DNA of 64,000 bases. It comes from Ruminococcus sp. Its GTDB lineage: Bacteria > Bacillota > Clostridia > Oscillospirales > Ruminococcaceae. Below the pieces are notes generated by a model. The model was not told the origin of the DNA, did not search any database, and was given only the letters and a program-made list of their open reading frames with translations. Location of the stretch: the NCBI GenBank assembly GCA_029060305.1, contig JAIDUG010000024.1, positions 42,193 to 106,192 on the forward strand. The letters run 5' to 3'. Within the stretch, counting starts at the first letter, position 1; the number at the start of each line of letters is the position of its first letter. Position numbers and translations under genes: made by a program. Below are positions 53,453 through 61,744 of this stretch, one piece after another.

Positions 53453-54187
53453 ATGCAAGATAATTTCAGTATACCATTGAAGTACAAAGAGGGTACATTC
53501 AAAGCGGAAGAAATAACGGATTTCAGTGGAGAATCAATTGATGTTGAATATGGAAATTGTGGGTTGATGTACAGATATAATGTACCGAAATATAACAGAG
53601 AAGTCCTTATCTATTCAAATACATTGAATGATAATCCGGTTGTTACTGTGACTTACGACGGTGATGGCATTATAAAGTATATGGAGTTGCACCGAAACAA
53701 CAGTACGGAATTAATGTATATAAACTTCCACAACAACGAACACGCTAAAGAAAACGTTTATAAGTATTCGGGTTATTTGGGAGACTGGATTTCCGAAAAA
53801 ATCCTTGAACGCAAGGAAAAGATTGCACGATTATTTATTAGTCATTTCTATGACGGTGATGCGGTGGATTTTATTGTAAATACATACACTCCAGAAGATG
53901 TGCAGAAAGTTATTTATGATTATAATAGATACATAGAAACAAAAGGCGAAAAATATAAACTTCGTAATTATCATGCAGAGGACAATTGTGGCAATTACTA
54001 TCACGACAATGAGATAATACCTGATATTGAAAATTTGCGTATAATGCTTTTGTGTGCTGACGAAAATTTCTGTGGTGAACTGTACGAATTTGCGGTATCT
54101 TCAATTACGGAAAGAATTAAAAATAACGTCCTTGACAAAATCGACAAGGCAGAAAACTTCAAACTTATATCAGAAGAATGTGATTAA
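53453..54187 (+). CDS. Hypothetical protein, first of a tandem paralogous pair
   Basis: The 244-residue soluble protein begins with a beta-rich domain (about 1-100: FKAEEITDFSGESIDVEYG, VTVTYDGDGIIKYMELHR), then a helical part (GDWISEKILERKEKIARLF, about 115) and a C-terminal helical region (VSSITERIKNNVLDKIDKAENFKLI). I recognise no family. It is clearly related to the next gene along its whole length. AAGGAG precedes the start. Confidence 0.75.
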   Translation: MQDNFSIPLKYKEGTFKAEEITDFSGESIDVEYGNCGLMYRYNVPKYNREVLIYSNTLNDNPVVTVTYDGDGIIKYMELHRNNSTELMYINFHNNEHAKENVYKYSGYLGDWISEKILERKEKIARLFISHFYDGDAVDFIVNTYTPEDVQKVIYDYNRYIETKGEKYKLRNYHAEDNCGNYYHDNEIIPDIENLRIMLLCADENFCGELYEFAVSSITERIKNNVLDKIDKAENFKLISEECD

Positions 54188-54210
54188 AATAAACTATTAA
54201 GGAGGTCAAA

Positions 54211-54912
54211 ATGGCAGAAAATTTCAGAATACCTTACAACTACAAAGAGGGTACTTTCAGAGCGGAAGAAATAACGGATTTCAGCGGTGAAACAATTGAC
54301 ATTGAATATAGAGGCTGTGATGTGTTCGGTTATATATTGCCTGAACATTATTGGGAAGTCGATATATACAATGTACCGGAAAACCCTGTTTTTACTGCAA
54401 CTTACGACAGTGACGGCGTTATAAAGCACATAGAGTTGCACCGTAAAGACAGAACAGACTTAGTATACATACATTTCCATAACAATGAACACGCTAAAGA
54501 AATCGTTTATAAGTATTCGTGTTACTGGGGAGACTGGATTTCCGAAAAAATCCTTGAACGCAAGGAAAAGATTGCACGTTTATTCATTGACTATTCCGCC
54601 GACTATTTTTCACCGAGTATACTTGTAAACGCATACACTCCGGAAGATGTTCAGGAGACAATAGAAAGAACAATTGCAAAATTCGGCAAATCTTATGATG
54701 ACTACAGTGCTGACTATTACAATTATCCTAATGACAGTATAGTGCCGGATAGTGAAATTCTCAGAATAATGATGATGTGTACTGACGAAAATTTCTGTTG
54801 TGAATTATATGATTTTGTGATATCTTCAATTACGGAAAGAATTAAAAATAACGTTCTTGACAAAATCGACAAGGCAGATAATTTCAAACTGATATTAAGC
54901 GACTGGGACTAA
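54211..54912 (+). CDS. Hypothetical protein, second of a tandem paralogous pair
   Basis: The 233-residue paralogue of the preceding gene shares the FRAEEITDFSGETIDIEY opening, the GDWISEKILERKEKIARLF helix and the SSITERIKNNVLDKIDKA end, often with identical codons. The middle (VYNVPENP to DDYSADYYNYPND) has diverged more and is slightly shorter. AAGGAGG precedes it, 23 bp after the first copy, so both lie on one transcript. Conserved ends with a variable middle are typical of duplicated immunity or effector-binding proteins, but that is inference. Confidence 0.75.
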   Translation: MAENFRIPYNYKEGTFRAEEITDFSGETIDIEYRGCDVFGYILPEHYWEVDIYNVPENPVFTATYDSDGVIKHIELHRKDRTDLVYIHFHNNEHAKEIVYKYSCYWGDWISEKILERKEKIARLFIDYSADYFSPSILVNAYTPEDVQETIERTIAKFGKSYDDYSADYYNYPNDSIVPDSEILRIMMMCTDENFCCELYDFVISSITERIKNNVLDKIDKADNFKLILSDWD

Positions 54913-54941
54913 TATTAGTTACTTATATGGATAAAATTTTC

Positions 54942-54970
54942 TTGACAACAGGAAAAATATATATTATAAT
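54942..54970 (+). promoter_or_regulatory. Promoter of greA-lysS
   Basis: Perfect TTGACA and TATAAT with a 17-bp spacer, about 50 bp before greA. Confidence 0.88.
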
Positions 54971-55021
54971 ATAAATTACCGGATTATTCCGGATATTATC
55001 ACAAAAAGGAGCGGTTTAAAT

Positions 55022-55486
55022 ATGGCTGTTAAAAAAATGTCCCGTGAAAGCTACAACAAACTTGTTGCTGAGCTTGATGACCTCAAAATAAATAAACGTA
55101 AAGAAGTTGCAGAAAGACTTAAAGTCGCACGTTCTTACGGAGACCTTTCGGAAAACGCTGAGTACGACGAAGCTAAGAACGAGCAGGCTATCCTTGAAGC
55201 TGAAATCGCTGAACTCCAGTACACTATTGACAATGCTGAAATTATCGACAACGCTTCTACTGATGAAGTAGGTATGAGTTCAATAATCACAATCAAGCGT
55301 CTTGACAATGGCAAAATCGAAACTTTCACAATTGTAGGTACTAATCACGCTAATGTACGTGAGGGAAAAATTTCCGACGAATCACCTATCGGCAAGTCTG
55401 CTATGAAAAAGAAAGTCGGAGATGTTTTTATGGTGGAAGCTCCTGCCGGTGAACTCCGTTTCGAGATTCTTGAAATCTCAAAGTAA
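55022..55486 (+). CDS. greA: Transcription elongation factor GreA
   Basis: The 154-residue factor rescues backtracked RNA polymerase by stimulating transcript cleavage. The N-terminal coiled-coil finger holds GDLSENAEYDEAKNEQ (about 40-55) with the acidic tip residues. The C-terminal FKBP-like domain carries the ISDESPIGKSAMKKKVGD motif (about 118-136). AAAGGAG precedes the ATG. It lies 26 bp before lysS, a common pairing in Firmicutes. Confidence 0.97.
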   Translation: MAVKKMSRESYNKLVAELDDLKINKRKEVAERLKVARSYGDLSENAEYDEAKNEQAILEAEIAELQYTIDNAEIIDNASTDEVGMSSIITIKRLDNGKIETFTIVGTNHANVREGKISDESPIGKSAMKKKVGDVFMVEAPAGELRFEILEISK

Positions 55487-55512
55487 TTTTCTACGAAAGG
55501 ACTTTTTATACA

Positions 55513-57120
55513 ATGAGCGAAAATATCAATTCTCCTGCTCAGTCAGAAACACCCGAACAGGATATTAACATACTCAAAAAGGTAAGGCTTGAAAAACTTG
55601 CAGAACTCAAAAACAACAACGCTGACCCTTACACAATCACAAAGTATGATGTTACAATAAGTGCATCTGCATTAAAGGCACAGTACGAAGCTGACGAAGC
55701 ACGCATTACAAGTGAGGCTGACGGTGACGAAGAAAAATTAAAAGCTGGTCTCGAAGAATTAAAGGCTGTTGATTTCCGTCTTGCAGGTCGTATTATGAGC
55801 TGGCGTAATATGGGTAAAGCTAATTTCATTGACATTCGTGACGGTTCGGACAGAATACAGATTTATGTACGTCAGAATGACATTGGAAAAGAAGAATTCA
55901 AGGAGTTCAAAAAATGGGACATCGGTGATATTATCGGTGTTGAGGGATTTGTTTTCCGTACACGTATGGGCGAAATTTCCGTACACGCACACAAGGTTAC
56001 ACTTCTTTCAAAGTCCCTGCTCCCTCTCCCTGAAAAATGGCATGGTCTCAAAGACCAGGATATGAGATACAGACAGCGTTATGTTGATTTGATTGTAAAC
56101 CCTGATGTAAAAGATACTTTTGTAAAAAGAAGTCAGGTTCTCCGTGAAGTACGTAACTATCTTGACAATCTCGGCTATCTTGAAGTTGATACACCGGTAC
56201 TCCATACTCTCGAAATCGGTGCATCTGCAAGACCTTTTGTTACTCACCACAATACACTTGATATTCCTATGTACCTCAGAATCGAAACCGAACTCTATCT
56301 CAAAAGACTTATTGTAGGTGGTTTTGATAAGGTTTACGAAGTGGGACGTATTTTCAGAAATGAGGGTATGGATACTTCACATAATCCTGAATTTACTTCT
56401 GTTGAAATGTATCAGGCTTACACCGATTACATCGGAATGATGGACTTAATTGAAAATATGTACAGAACTATTGCAGAAAAAGTATGCGGTACTTCTAAAA
56501 TCACATATCAGGGTGTTGAAATAGACCTCGGCAAAAAGTGGGAACGTCTTACAATGATTGAGGCTGTAAAGAAATACGCAGGCGTTGACTATAATGACTG
56601 GACAGACGACATTTCCGCACGTGAATGTGCAAAGGAAAAAGGAGTTGTTGTTGACGAGGGCGAAAACGCTACAAAAGGACACGTTCTTATTGCATTTTTT
56701 GACGCTTTCGTTGAGGACAAACTTGTTCAGCCTACCATTATATATGACTATCCTGTTGAAAATTCTCCGCTTGCAAAAAGAAAACCTTCAGACCCTGCTT
56801 TCACTGAACGTTTTGAATATTTCATTTATTGTCGTGAAATGGGCAACGCTTTCTCAGAACTCAACGACCCTATCGACCAGAAAGAGCGTTTTGTAAAACA
56901 GGTTGAAGCTAAAAAGGCTCAGGGTGCTAATGCAGAAGTTGACGAAGATTTTGTTACTGCTCTCGAATACGGACTTCCTCCTACGGGTGGACTTGGTTTC
57001 GGACTTGACAGACTTGTTATGTTACTTACTGACAGTGCGTCAATAAGAGATGTTCTGCTTTTCCCGACTATGAAGCCTATTCCGGCTAACAGTGGTCGTC
57101 CCACAAAGGAAGACGAATAA
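55513..57120 (+). CDS. lysS: Lysine-tRNA ligase (class II)
   Basis: The 535-residue class II synthetase has an N-terminal OB-fold anticodon-binding domain (about 85-200; GRIMSWRNMGKANFIDIRDG). The catalytic core has motif 1 (RSQVLREVRNYLDNLGYLEVDTPVL, about 205), motif 2 (GRIFRNEGMDTSHNPEFTSVE, about 280) and motif 3 (GGLGFGLDRLVMLLTD, about 495). A short extra N-terminus (about 1-25) and an insert in the OB domain (YEADEARITSEADGDEEKL) are present. The C-terminal tail is short. AAAGGA precedes the start. It is cotranscribed with greA. Confidence 0.98.
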   Translation: MSENINSPAQSETPEQDINILKKVRLEKLAELKNNNADPYTITKYDVTISASALKAQYEADEARITSEADGDEEKLKAGLEELKAVDFRLAGRIMSWRNMGKANFIDIRDGSDRIQIYVRQNDIGKEEFKEFKKWDIGDIIGVEGFVFRTRMGEISVHAHKVTLLSKSLLPLPEKWHGLKDQDMRYRQRYVDLIVNPDVKDTFVKRSQVLREVRNYLDNLGYLEVDTPVLHTLEIGASARPFVTHHNTLDIPMYLRIETELYLKRLIVGGFDKVYEVGRIFRNEGMDTSHNPEFTSVEMYQAYTDYIGMMDLIENMYRTIAEKVCGTSKITYQGVEIDLGKKWERLTMIEAVKKYAGVDYNDWTDDISARECAKEKGVVVDEGENATKGHVLIAFFDAFVEDKLVQPTIIYDYPVENSPLAKRKPSDPAFTERFEYFIYCREMGNAFSELNDPIDQKERFVKQVEAKKAQGANAEVDEDFVTALEYGLPPTGGLGFGLDRLVMLLTDSASIRDVLLFPTMKPIPANSGRPTKEDE

Positions 57121-57140
57121 TTAAAATTTCAAATAACATA

Positions 57141-57175
57141 AAAAAGACGGTGTATTTCTATCTGCCGTCTTTTTT
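57141..57175 (+). terminator. Terminator of greA-lysS, close to the alsT start
   Basis: AAAAAGACGG and CCGTCTTTTT form a 10-bp stem followed by T. It ends only 7 bp before the ribosome-binding site of the next gene, and no separate promoter for that gene is visible, so read-through or an attenuator role is possible. Confidence 0.82.
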
Positions 57176-57197
57176 CGTGAAAAGGAGTGATTTATTT

Positions 57198-58610
57198 TTG
57201 GAAACTTTCAATCAGATTGTCAAGAATATAGACGATTTCGTGTGGGGTATACCACTTATCGTACTTATAATAGGTTGCGGAATAATGCTCACAATAAGAG
57301 TGGGATTCATACAGATTCGCAAACTCGGTACAGCTCTTAAATTTATGTTCAGTGATGAGGAAAATGCTAACGGTGAAGTGTCAAGTTTCGCTGCATTGTG
57401 TACCGCTCTTTCCGCAACTATAGGTACAGGTAACATCGTAGGCGTTGCGACAGCTATGAGTGTGGGCGGAGCAGGTGCTTTATTCTGGATGGAAATAGCT
57501 GCATTTTTCGGAATGGCTACAAAGTATGCTGAGGGACTTCTTGCTGTCAAGTACAGGACTACAGACAGTCAGGGAAGTATTCTCGGTGGACCTTTCTATT
57601 ATATCGAAAACGGTCTGGGTAAAAAATGGAAATGGTTAGGTAAACTTTTCGCATTGTTCGGACTTCTTGCCGGAGTTATGGGAATAGGTACTATCACACA
57701 GATTAACGGAATAACTTCCGTTGCAAACGGTTTCTTTGACCCGAATGCAGAAAATACTGTAAGTATATTCGGAAACGATTACACTTACACAACCATTATT
57801 GCCGGACTTATTATTACTGTACTTGTTGCACTGATAATAATAGGTGGTATCAAACGTATTGCATCAGTTTCCGAAATAGTTGTACCGGCAATGATTGTTG
57901 TATACATAGGTTGTTGTCTGATTATAATTTTCGGACATCTCACTGAAATCCCCTCTGCTGTTGCAGACATTATAAAAGGTGCATTTGGTCTCCGTCCGAT
58001 AGCAGGAGGCGTTGCAGGAATTTCCGTAGTAATGCTTTCAATGCAGAAAGGTATTGCAAGAGGCATATTCTCAAATGAAGCAGGACTGGGTTCAGCACCT
58101 ATCGCTGCCGCTGCCGCACGTACTAAAGAACCGGTAAGGCAAGGACTTGTTACAATGACGGGAACTTTCATAGATACAATAATTGTATGTACGATGACAG
58201 GGCTTGCAATCGTAATGGCAGGAAGTTACGAAAAAGAGGGTCTTGAAGGCGTTGCGATAACAACGGACGCTTTTAAATACGGACTTCCATTCTCTGAAAA
58301 AGTATCTTCATTGTTACTTATGCTGTGCCTTACGTTCTTTGCGTTTACTACAATTCTCGGCTGGAACTATTATTCAGAAAGATGTCTTTCATATCTCGTC
58401 GGCTCTAAGAAGTCAACAACTACTATTTACAGATGGGTTTATGTACTCGCAGTATTTGCAGGACCTTACCTTACTGTTGAGGCTGTATGGAATATCGCTG
58501 ATATTTTCAACGGTCTTATGGCACTTCCGAATATTGTAGCCCTTATCGGACTTTCAGGAGTGGTTGCAAAAGAAACCAAAGATTACCTTGAATGTCACAA
58601 AAAAACTTGA
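57198..58610 (+). CDS. Sodium:alanine symporter family protein (AGCS)
   Basis: The 470-residue transporter has about eleven membrane segments. AGCS signatures include AALCTALSATIGTGNIVGVATA (about 62-83), GGAGALFWMEIAAFFGMATKYAEGLLAVKYR (about 88-118) and GIFSNEAGLGSAPIAAAAA (about 292-310). It should import alanine or glycine with Na+. I place the start at the TTG at 57198 (METFNQIVKN when initiated) because AAAGGAG lies 11 nt upstream and the earlier part of the frame overlaps the lysS terminator. The TGA stop is part of the next promoter. Confidence 0.94.
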   Translation: METFNQIVKNIDDFVWGIPLIVLIIGCGIMLTIRVGFIQIRKLGTALKFMFSDEENANGEVSSFAALCTALSATIGTGNIVGVATAMSVGGAGALFWMEIAAFFGMATKYAEGLLAVKYRTTDSQGSILGGPFYYIENGLGKKWKWLGKLFALFGLLAGVMGIGTITQINGITSVANGFFDPNAENTVSIFGNDYTYTTIIAGLIITVLVALIIIGGIKRIASVSEIVVPAMIVVYIGCCLIIIFGHLTEIPSAVADIIKGAFGLRPIAGGVAGISVVMLSMQKGIARGIFSNEAGLGSAPIAAAAARTKEPVRQGLVTMTGTFIDTIIVCTMTGLAIVMAGSYEKEGLEGVAITTDAFKYGLPFSEKVSSLLLMLCLTFFAFTTILGWNYYSERCLSYLVGSKKSTTTIYRWVYVLAVFAGPYLTVEAVWNIADIFNGLMALPNIVALIGLSGVVAKETKDYLECHKKT

Positions 58611-58635
58611 CAATATAAAAACGTTCTGTTATAAT
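58607..58635 (+). promoter_or_regulatory. Promoter overlapping the symporter stop codon
   Basis: Perfect TTGACA and TATAAT with a 17-bp spacer. The TGA within TTGACA is the stop codon of the symporter gene, as at tadA/tRNA-Leu. Confidence 0.88.
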
Positions 58636-58668
58636 TAATATTGTTACTTTATGAAAACTGGAGGAATT

Positions 58669-59556
58669 ATGCAGAACGATAAAAAGAATATTCCCGAAAG
58701 TGATGACGGGAAAAAAATTGAAGTCAAAAAAAGTGTTTTTCAGTCGGCAAAGGAACTGAGAGAACAGCAGGAAATTGAAATGCGTAAACAGGCGGAACTC
58801 CGTCAGCGTAAAAAACAGGAAGAATATGACAAAAGAATCCGTGAAGAACGTATTGAAATTATGCGTCTGAAACAGGGCGTTATTGAAGAAAGCGAGACGA
58901 TTCACGAGGAACAGCCACAGGAAATAAAACTTTCATTATGGAAAAAAATAATAAATTTCTTCTATCATAACAACTGGTGGCTTTTTCTTGCGATATTCTT
59001 TGTAGCACTTGCAAGCTATCTGACATATACCTATATTGTACGTCCTAATCCCGATATGATTGTTTTGGTACTCTGCGATAACGAATATATAGGAAATTCC
59101 GCACAGTTTGAAGACTACCTCGAAACTTTTGCAGAAGATTTCAACGGAAACGGTGAAATAAAGGTTTCAACATATTATATACCCTATTCCGACAACACTT
59201 ACACAAACTATCAAATGGGAAACGACACAAAACTGACTACTGAAATGCAGTCCGCTGATGCAGTGATAGTTGTGGGAGGCTCTAATATAAATCCTGTTCT
59301 CGACCCCGACAACACCCTTGTCAATCTCTCTGAAATATATCCCGACAACGTACAGGTAAGAAAATACGGATTTTTCCTGAAAAATACGGAATTTGCGGAA
59401 CGTATCGGCATAGACCCTGAAGACGTTACAGGCGATTTATATATAGGTATAAGAAAACCTCGTAATCTGCTGTATTCCGATATTGAAGAAATGCAGGCAA
59501 CTTATGACAGGGATTTTCTGATACTTGAAAAGATAATTGAAGACCTTTCCAAATAA
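58669..59556 (+). CDS. Single-pass membrane protein with charged coiled coil
   Basis: The 295-residue protein has a highly charged cytosolic N-terminus that should form a coiled coil (about 25-75, FQSAKELREQQEIEMRKQAE), one membrane segment (about 105-125, WWLFLAIFFVALASYLTYTYIV) and an extracytoplasmic alpha/beta domain (about 130-295) containing DMIVLVLCDNEYIGN and AVIVVGGSNINP. I recognise no family. GGAGG lies 6 nt before the ATG at 58669. The gene is monocistronic and ends in a terminator shared with the converging gene. Confidence 0.78.
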   Translation: MQNDKKNIPESDDGKKIEVKKSVFQSAKELREQQEIEMRKQAELRQRKKQEEYDKRIREERIEIMRLKQGVIEESETIHEEQPQEIKLSLWKKIINFFYHNNWWLFLAIFFVALASYLTYTYIVRPNPDMIVLVLCDNEYIGNSAQFEDYLETFAEDFNGNGEIKVSTYYIPYSDNTYTNYQMGNDTKLTTEMQSADAVIVVGGSNINPVLDPDNTLVNLSEIYPDNVQVRKYGFFLKNTEFAERIGIDPEDVTGDLYIGIRKPRNLLYSDIEEMQATYDRDFLILEKIIEDLSK

Positions 59557-59557
59557 A

Positions 59558-59589
59558 AAAAACTGCTGTATTTATGTACAGCAGTTTTT
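59558..59589. terminator. Bidirectional terminator, containing the end of the ART-like gene
   Basis: AAAAACTGCTGTA and TACAGCAGTTTTT form a 13-bp stem with A and T tracts on the two sides. The stop codon of the leftward ART-like gene lies in the loop. Confidence 0.9.
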
Positions 59590-60348
59590 GTATATTCGTC
59601 GGAAATCTTTTTTCCATTCGGTATATATCGCAATATCTTCTTCAACAGGATTTTGCTTGTTATTCAATGCGTTGTAAACACGCTGTCCTGCTTTTGCACC
59701 GTCAGCAGAAAGATTTTCTGTACGTTCCTTTACATCTAAATCGTTCCAACAATTGCAAACAGCTATACAGGCATTTTCAGGACTTTTTCCGTCAGAATCG
59801 GTTATTTTCATTTCTTTTTCTGTCGGTACTGTCTGTATCAGGTCAAGGTACATAAATGGTGGTAATAAAATTTCCTGTTCTTCAGGTTTTGCATAGAAGT
59901 CAAGTACTTCCGCAACGTTGATACAGTTTACGCTTTCGGGAATAACAAACTTTATAAGAGTAATTCCTCTGCGGTCACGGTAAGCATCAAGAAAACCATT
60001 TATTGAAGTAGAAGTAAATGAAACAGTATGATTTGTGTCCCATATTGGCAGAAAATCTTTGTAACGTTCAACACGGTATGTAATAATGTCATGTTCCGAA
60101 GTGCATTTCCTGAACGCTGAAAACATATTGTCGTAAAAATCAAGAAATCTGTCCACGTCGTCAAGAACAGCCGGATTCAGAAATTTTCCCTCTGCTGAAC
60201 GTGCTTTTTCGGTATCTATACCGTCGTAGAAAACCGAATTAAGTACAAGGTAGGCTTTCTTCTCGCTCCAGAAACCGTCACTTCCTGAAACGTCACCTAT
60301 ATAATATTTCAGCCAACGTTTTTCCTGATTATTTAAGTACTGACTCAT
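59572..60348 (-). CDS. ADP-ribosyltransferase (ART) superfamily-like protein, R-S-E class
   Basis: The 258-residue cytosolic protein shows, in order and at the usual spacing, the three ART signatures: Arg92 in IITYRVERY, the STS strand in SFTSTSING (Ser113-Thr114-Ser115) and the ExE loop in PEEQEILLPPF (Glu157, Glu159). This is the R-S-E layout of C3/iota-type and related mono-ADP-ribosyltransferases. There is no signal peptide, so it would act inside the cell or be delivered by an unknown route. It overlaps the phosphofructokinase gene by 20 bp and lacks its own ribosome-binding site, which implies coupling. The N-terminal 80 residues are helical and unrecognised. The target is unknown. Confidence 0.78.
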   Translation of the reverse strand: MSQYLNNQEKRWLKYYIGDVSGSDGFWSEKKAYLVLNSVFYDGIDTEKARSAEGKFLNPAVLDDVDRFLDFYDNMFSAFRKCTSEHDIITYRVERYKDFLPIWDTNHTVSFTSTSINGFLDAYRDRRGITLIKFVIPESVNCINVAEVLDFYAKPEEQEILLPPFMYLDLIQTVPTEKEMKITDSDGKSPENACIAVCNCWNDLDVKERTENLSADGAKAGQRVYNALNNKQNPVEEDIAIYTEWKKDFRRIYKNCCT

Positions 60349-61546
60349 GGATTGCGAAATGTTTTGGAATACCCTGCGACATCATAGGACTGAGTTCGCC
60401 CTGAATGAGTGGCAGGAAATACGGCAGTGCAAAATTTCTGATATTGTTTCCGGCAGAATTTATGTATTCTTTCGGGAGTTTCTTTTCGTTGTTTGCTATT
60501 TCGTAAGCCTCTGCGTGTTCAATAACCACAGTATATGGCATATCGGAAATACGACGGAATACCATTACTTTTCCGGACTGTCCACTCAAAGCACATTTTA
60601 CACCCTCTGCACCAATGCTTTCAGATTCTTCTATGTCTGTCTTTGATGCAAGATGTGACGAACATCTCTGCATAACGTTGAGTTCTACGGAACGTACTTT
60701 ACAGCCGATTTCATGACGGATAACGTCCTCAAGATATTTTCCTATTCCTGAAAGATACTTGTGACCAAAATTATCAACAACACCTGACTGTACACCCTCC
60801 GGAACTTCTATACCCTCCGATACGGCAACTATTACAGCTTTGTGTTTTGACATTTCCTGCCTTATGTCTTTCAGGAAGTTTTCCAATGAAAAATCAGCTT
60901 CCGGCACGTAAATAAGGTGCGGAGCAGTTTCGCCGATTGCATGAAGTACAGCACTTGAAGCTGTCAACCAGCCTGCATTACGTCCCATTACCTCGACAAC
61001 TGTTACTGACGGCATACTATAAACTGTACTGTCTCTTGTAATTTCATGCATTGTGGTAGCAACGTACTTTGCCGCTGAACCAAATCCGGGGGTATGGTCT
61101 GTAATACATAAGTCATTGTCAATGGTTTTCGGAATACCTATTATTTTAACGTCAAGGTCTATCGTTGCGAAATATTCCGACAGTTTGTTTACAGTATCCA
61201 TGGAATCGTTACCGCCTATGTAGAAAAATGCACCGATATTACGCTGTTTCAGAGTGGAAACTATTTTCTTGTATACATCTTCATTTTCACGCCAGTCTGG
61301 AAGTTTATATCTGCATGAGCCAAGTACCGTTGACGGCGTTTGTTTGAGAAGTTCAATATCTTCATTTGTAAGGAGCATTGATTTGAGGTCAACAAGGTGA
61401 TTTTCAATAATACCCTCTATACCGTTTATAGAACCGAATATGGCATCTATTGACGGCTCTTTGAGGGATTCCCTGAAGACTCCCACAAGTGAAGCGTTTA
61501 TTGCACATGTAGGTCCTCCCGACTGTGCAACGGCTATATTCATCAT
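60329..61546 (-). CDS. 6-phosphofructokinase, pyrophosphate-dependent type
   Basis: Glycolytic enzyme of 405 residues. The phosphoryl-donor loop is GGNDS (111-115) and the substrate loop is PKTIDND (139-145). ATP-dependent enzymes normally have GGDGS and PGTIDND, while the Asp in the loop and the Lys before TIDND mark PPi-dependent members, such as the TM0289-type group of similar length. Further motifs are MPSVTVVEVMGRNAGWL (about 180) and a conserved YVPEADF. The reaction is fructose-6-phosphate to fructose-1,6-bisphosphate using PPi, reversibly. GGAGG precedes the first ATG. The 3' end overlaps the ART-like gene. Confidence 0.92.
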   Translation of the reverse strand: MMNIAVAQSGGPTCAINASLVGVFRESLKEPSIDAIFGSINGIEGIIENHLVDLKSMLLTNEDIELLKQTPSTVLGSCRYKLPDWRENEDVYKKIVSTLKQRNIGAFFYIGGNDSMDTVNKLSEYFATIDLDVKIIGIPKTIDNDLCITDHTPGFGSAAKYVATTMHEITRDSTVYSMPSVTVVEVMGRNAGWLTASSAVLHAIGETAPHLIYVPEADFSLENFLKDIRQEMSKHKAVIVAVSEGIEVPEGVQSGVVDNFGHKYLSGIGKYLEDVIRHEIGCKVRSVELNVMQRCSSHLASKTDIEESESIGAEGVKCALSGQSGKVMVFRRISDMPYTVVIEHAEAYEIANNEKKLPKEYINSAGNNIRNFALPYFLPLIQGELSPMMSQGIPKHFAIHESVLK

Positions 61547-61588
61547 AATTTTTGTCCTCCGTCTTGTAATAATCTATAATTTATAATC

Positions 61589-61617
61589 AGTATAACAAAA
61601 AAACATACTTCTGTCAA
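61589..61617 (-). promoter_or_regulatory. Promoter of the PFK/ART transcript
   Basis: The minus strand carries TTGACA, a 17-bp spacer and TATACT, about 45 bp before the PFK start. Confidence 0.83.
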
Positions 61618-61713
61618 GCATTATTTCCGGTCGTGTACGGCAACAAATATACCGACAAACAGATAAGGATTTTGATTTATACAGATAAAACGGATTTTTC
61701 AAAATATAAAAAT

Positions 61714-61742
61714 TTACCGCACAACCTGAGTTGTGCGGAATT
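61714..61742 (-). terminator. Terminator of nadE
   Basis: CCGCACAA and TTGTGCGG form an 8-bp stem with a 6-nt loop, followed on the minus strand by TAAATTTTT. Confidence 0.83.
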
Positions 61743-61744
61743 TT

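Noticed and set aside
57150..57197. N-terminal extension of the symporter from 57150
   Set aside because: It lies in the lysS terminator. AAAGGAG points to the TTG at 57198.
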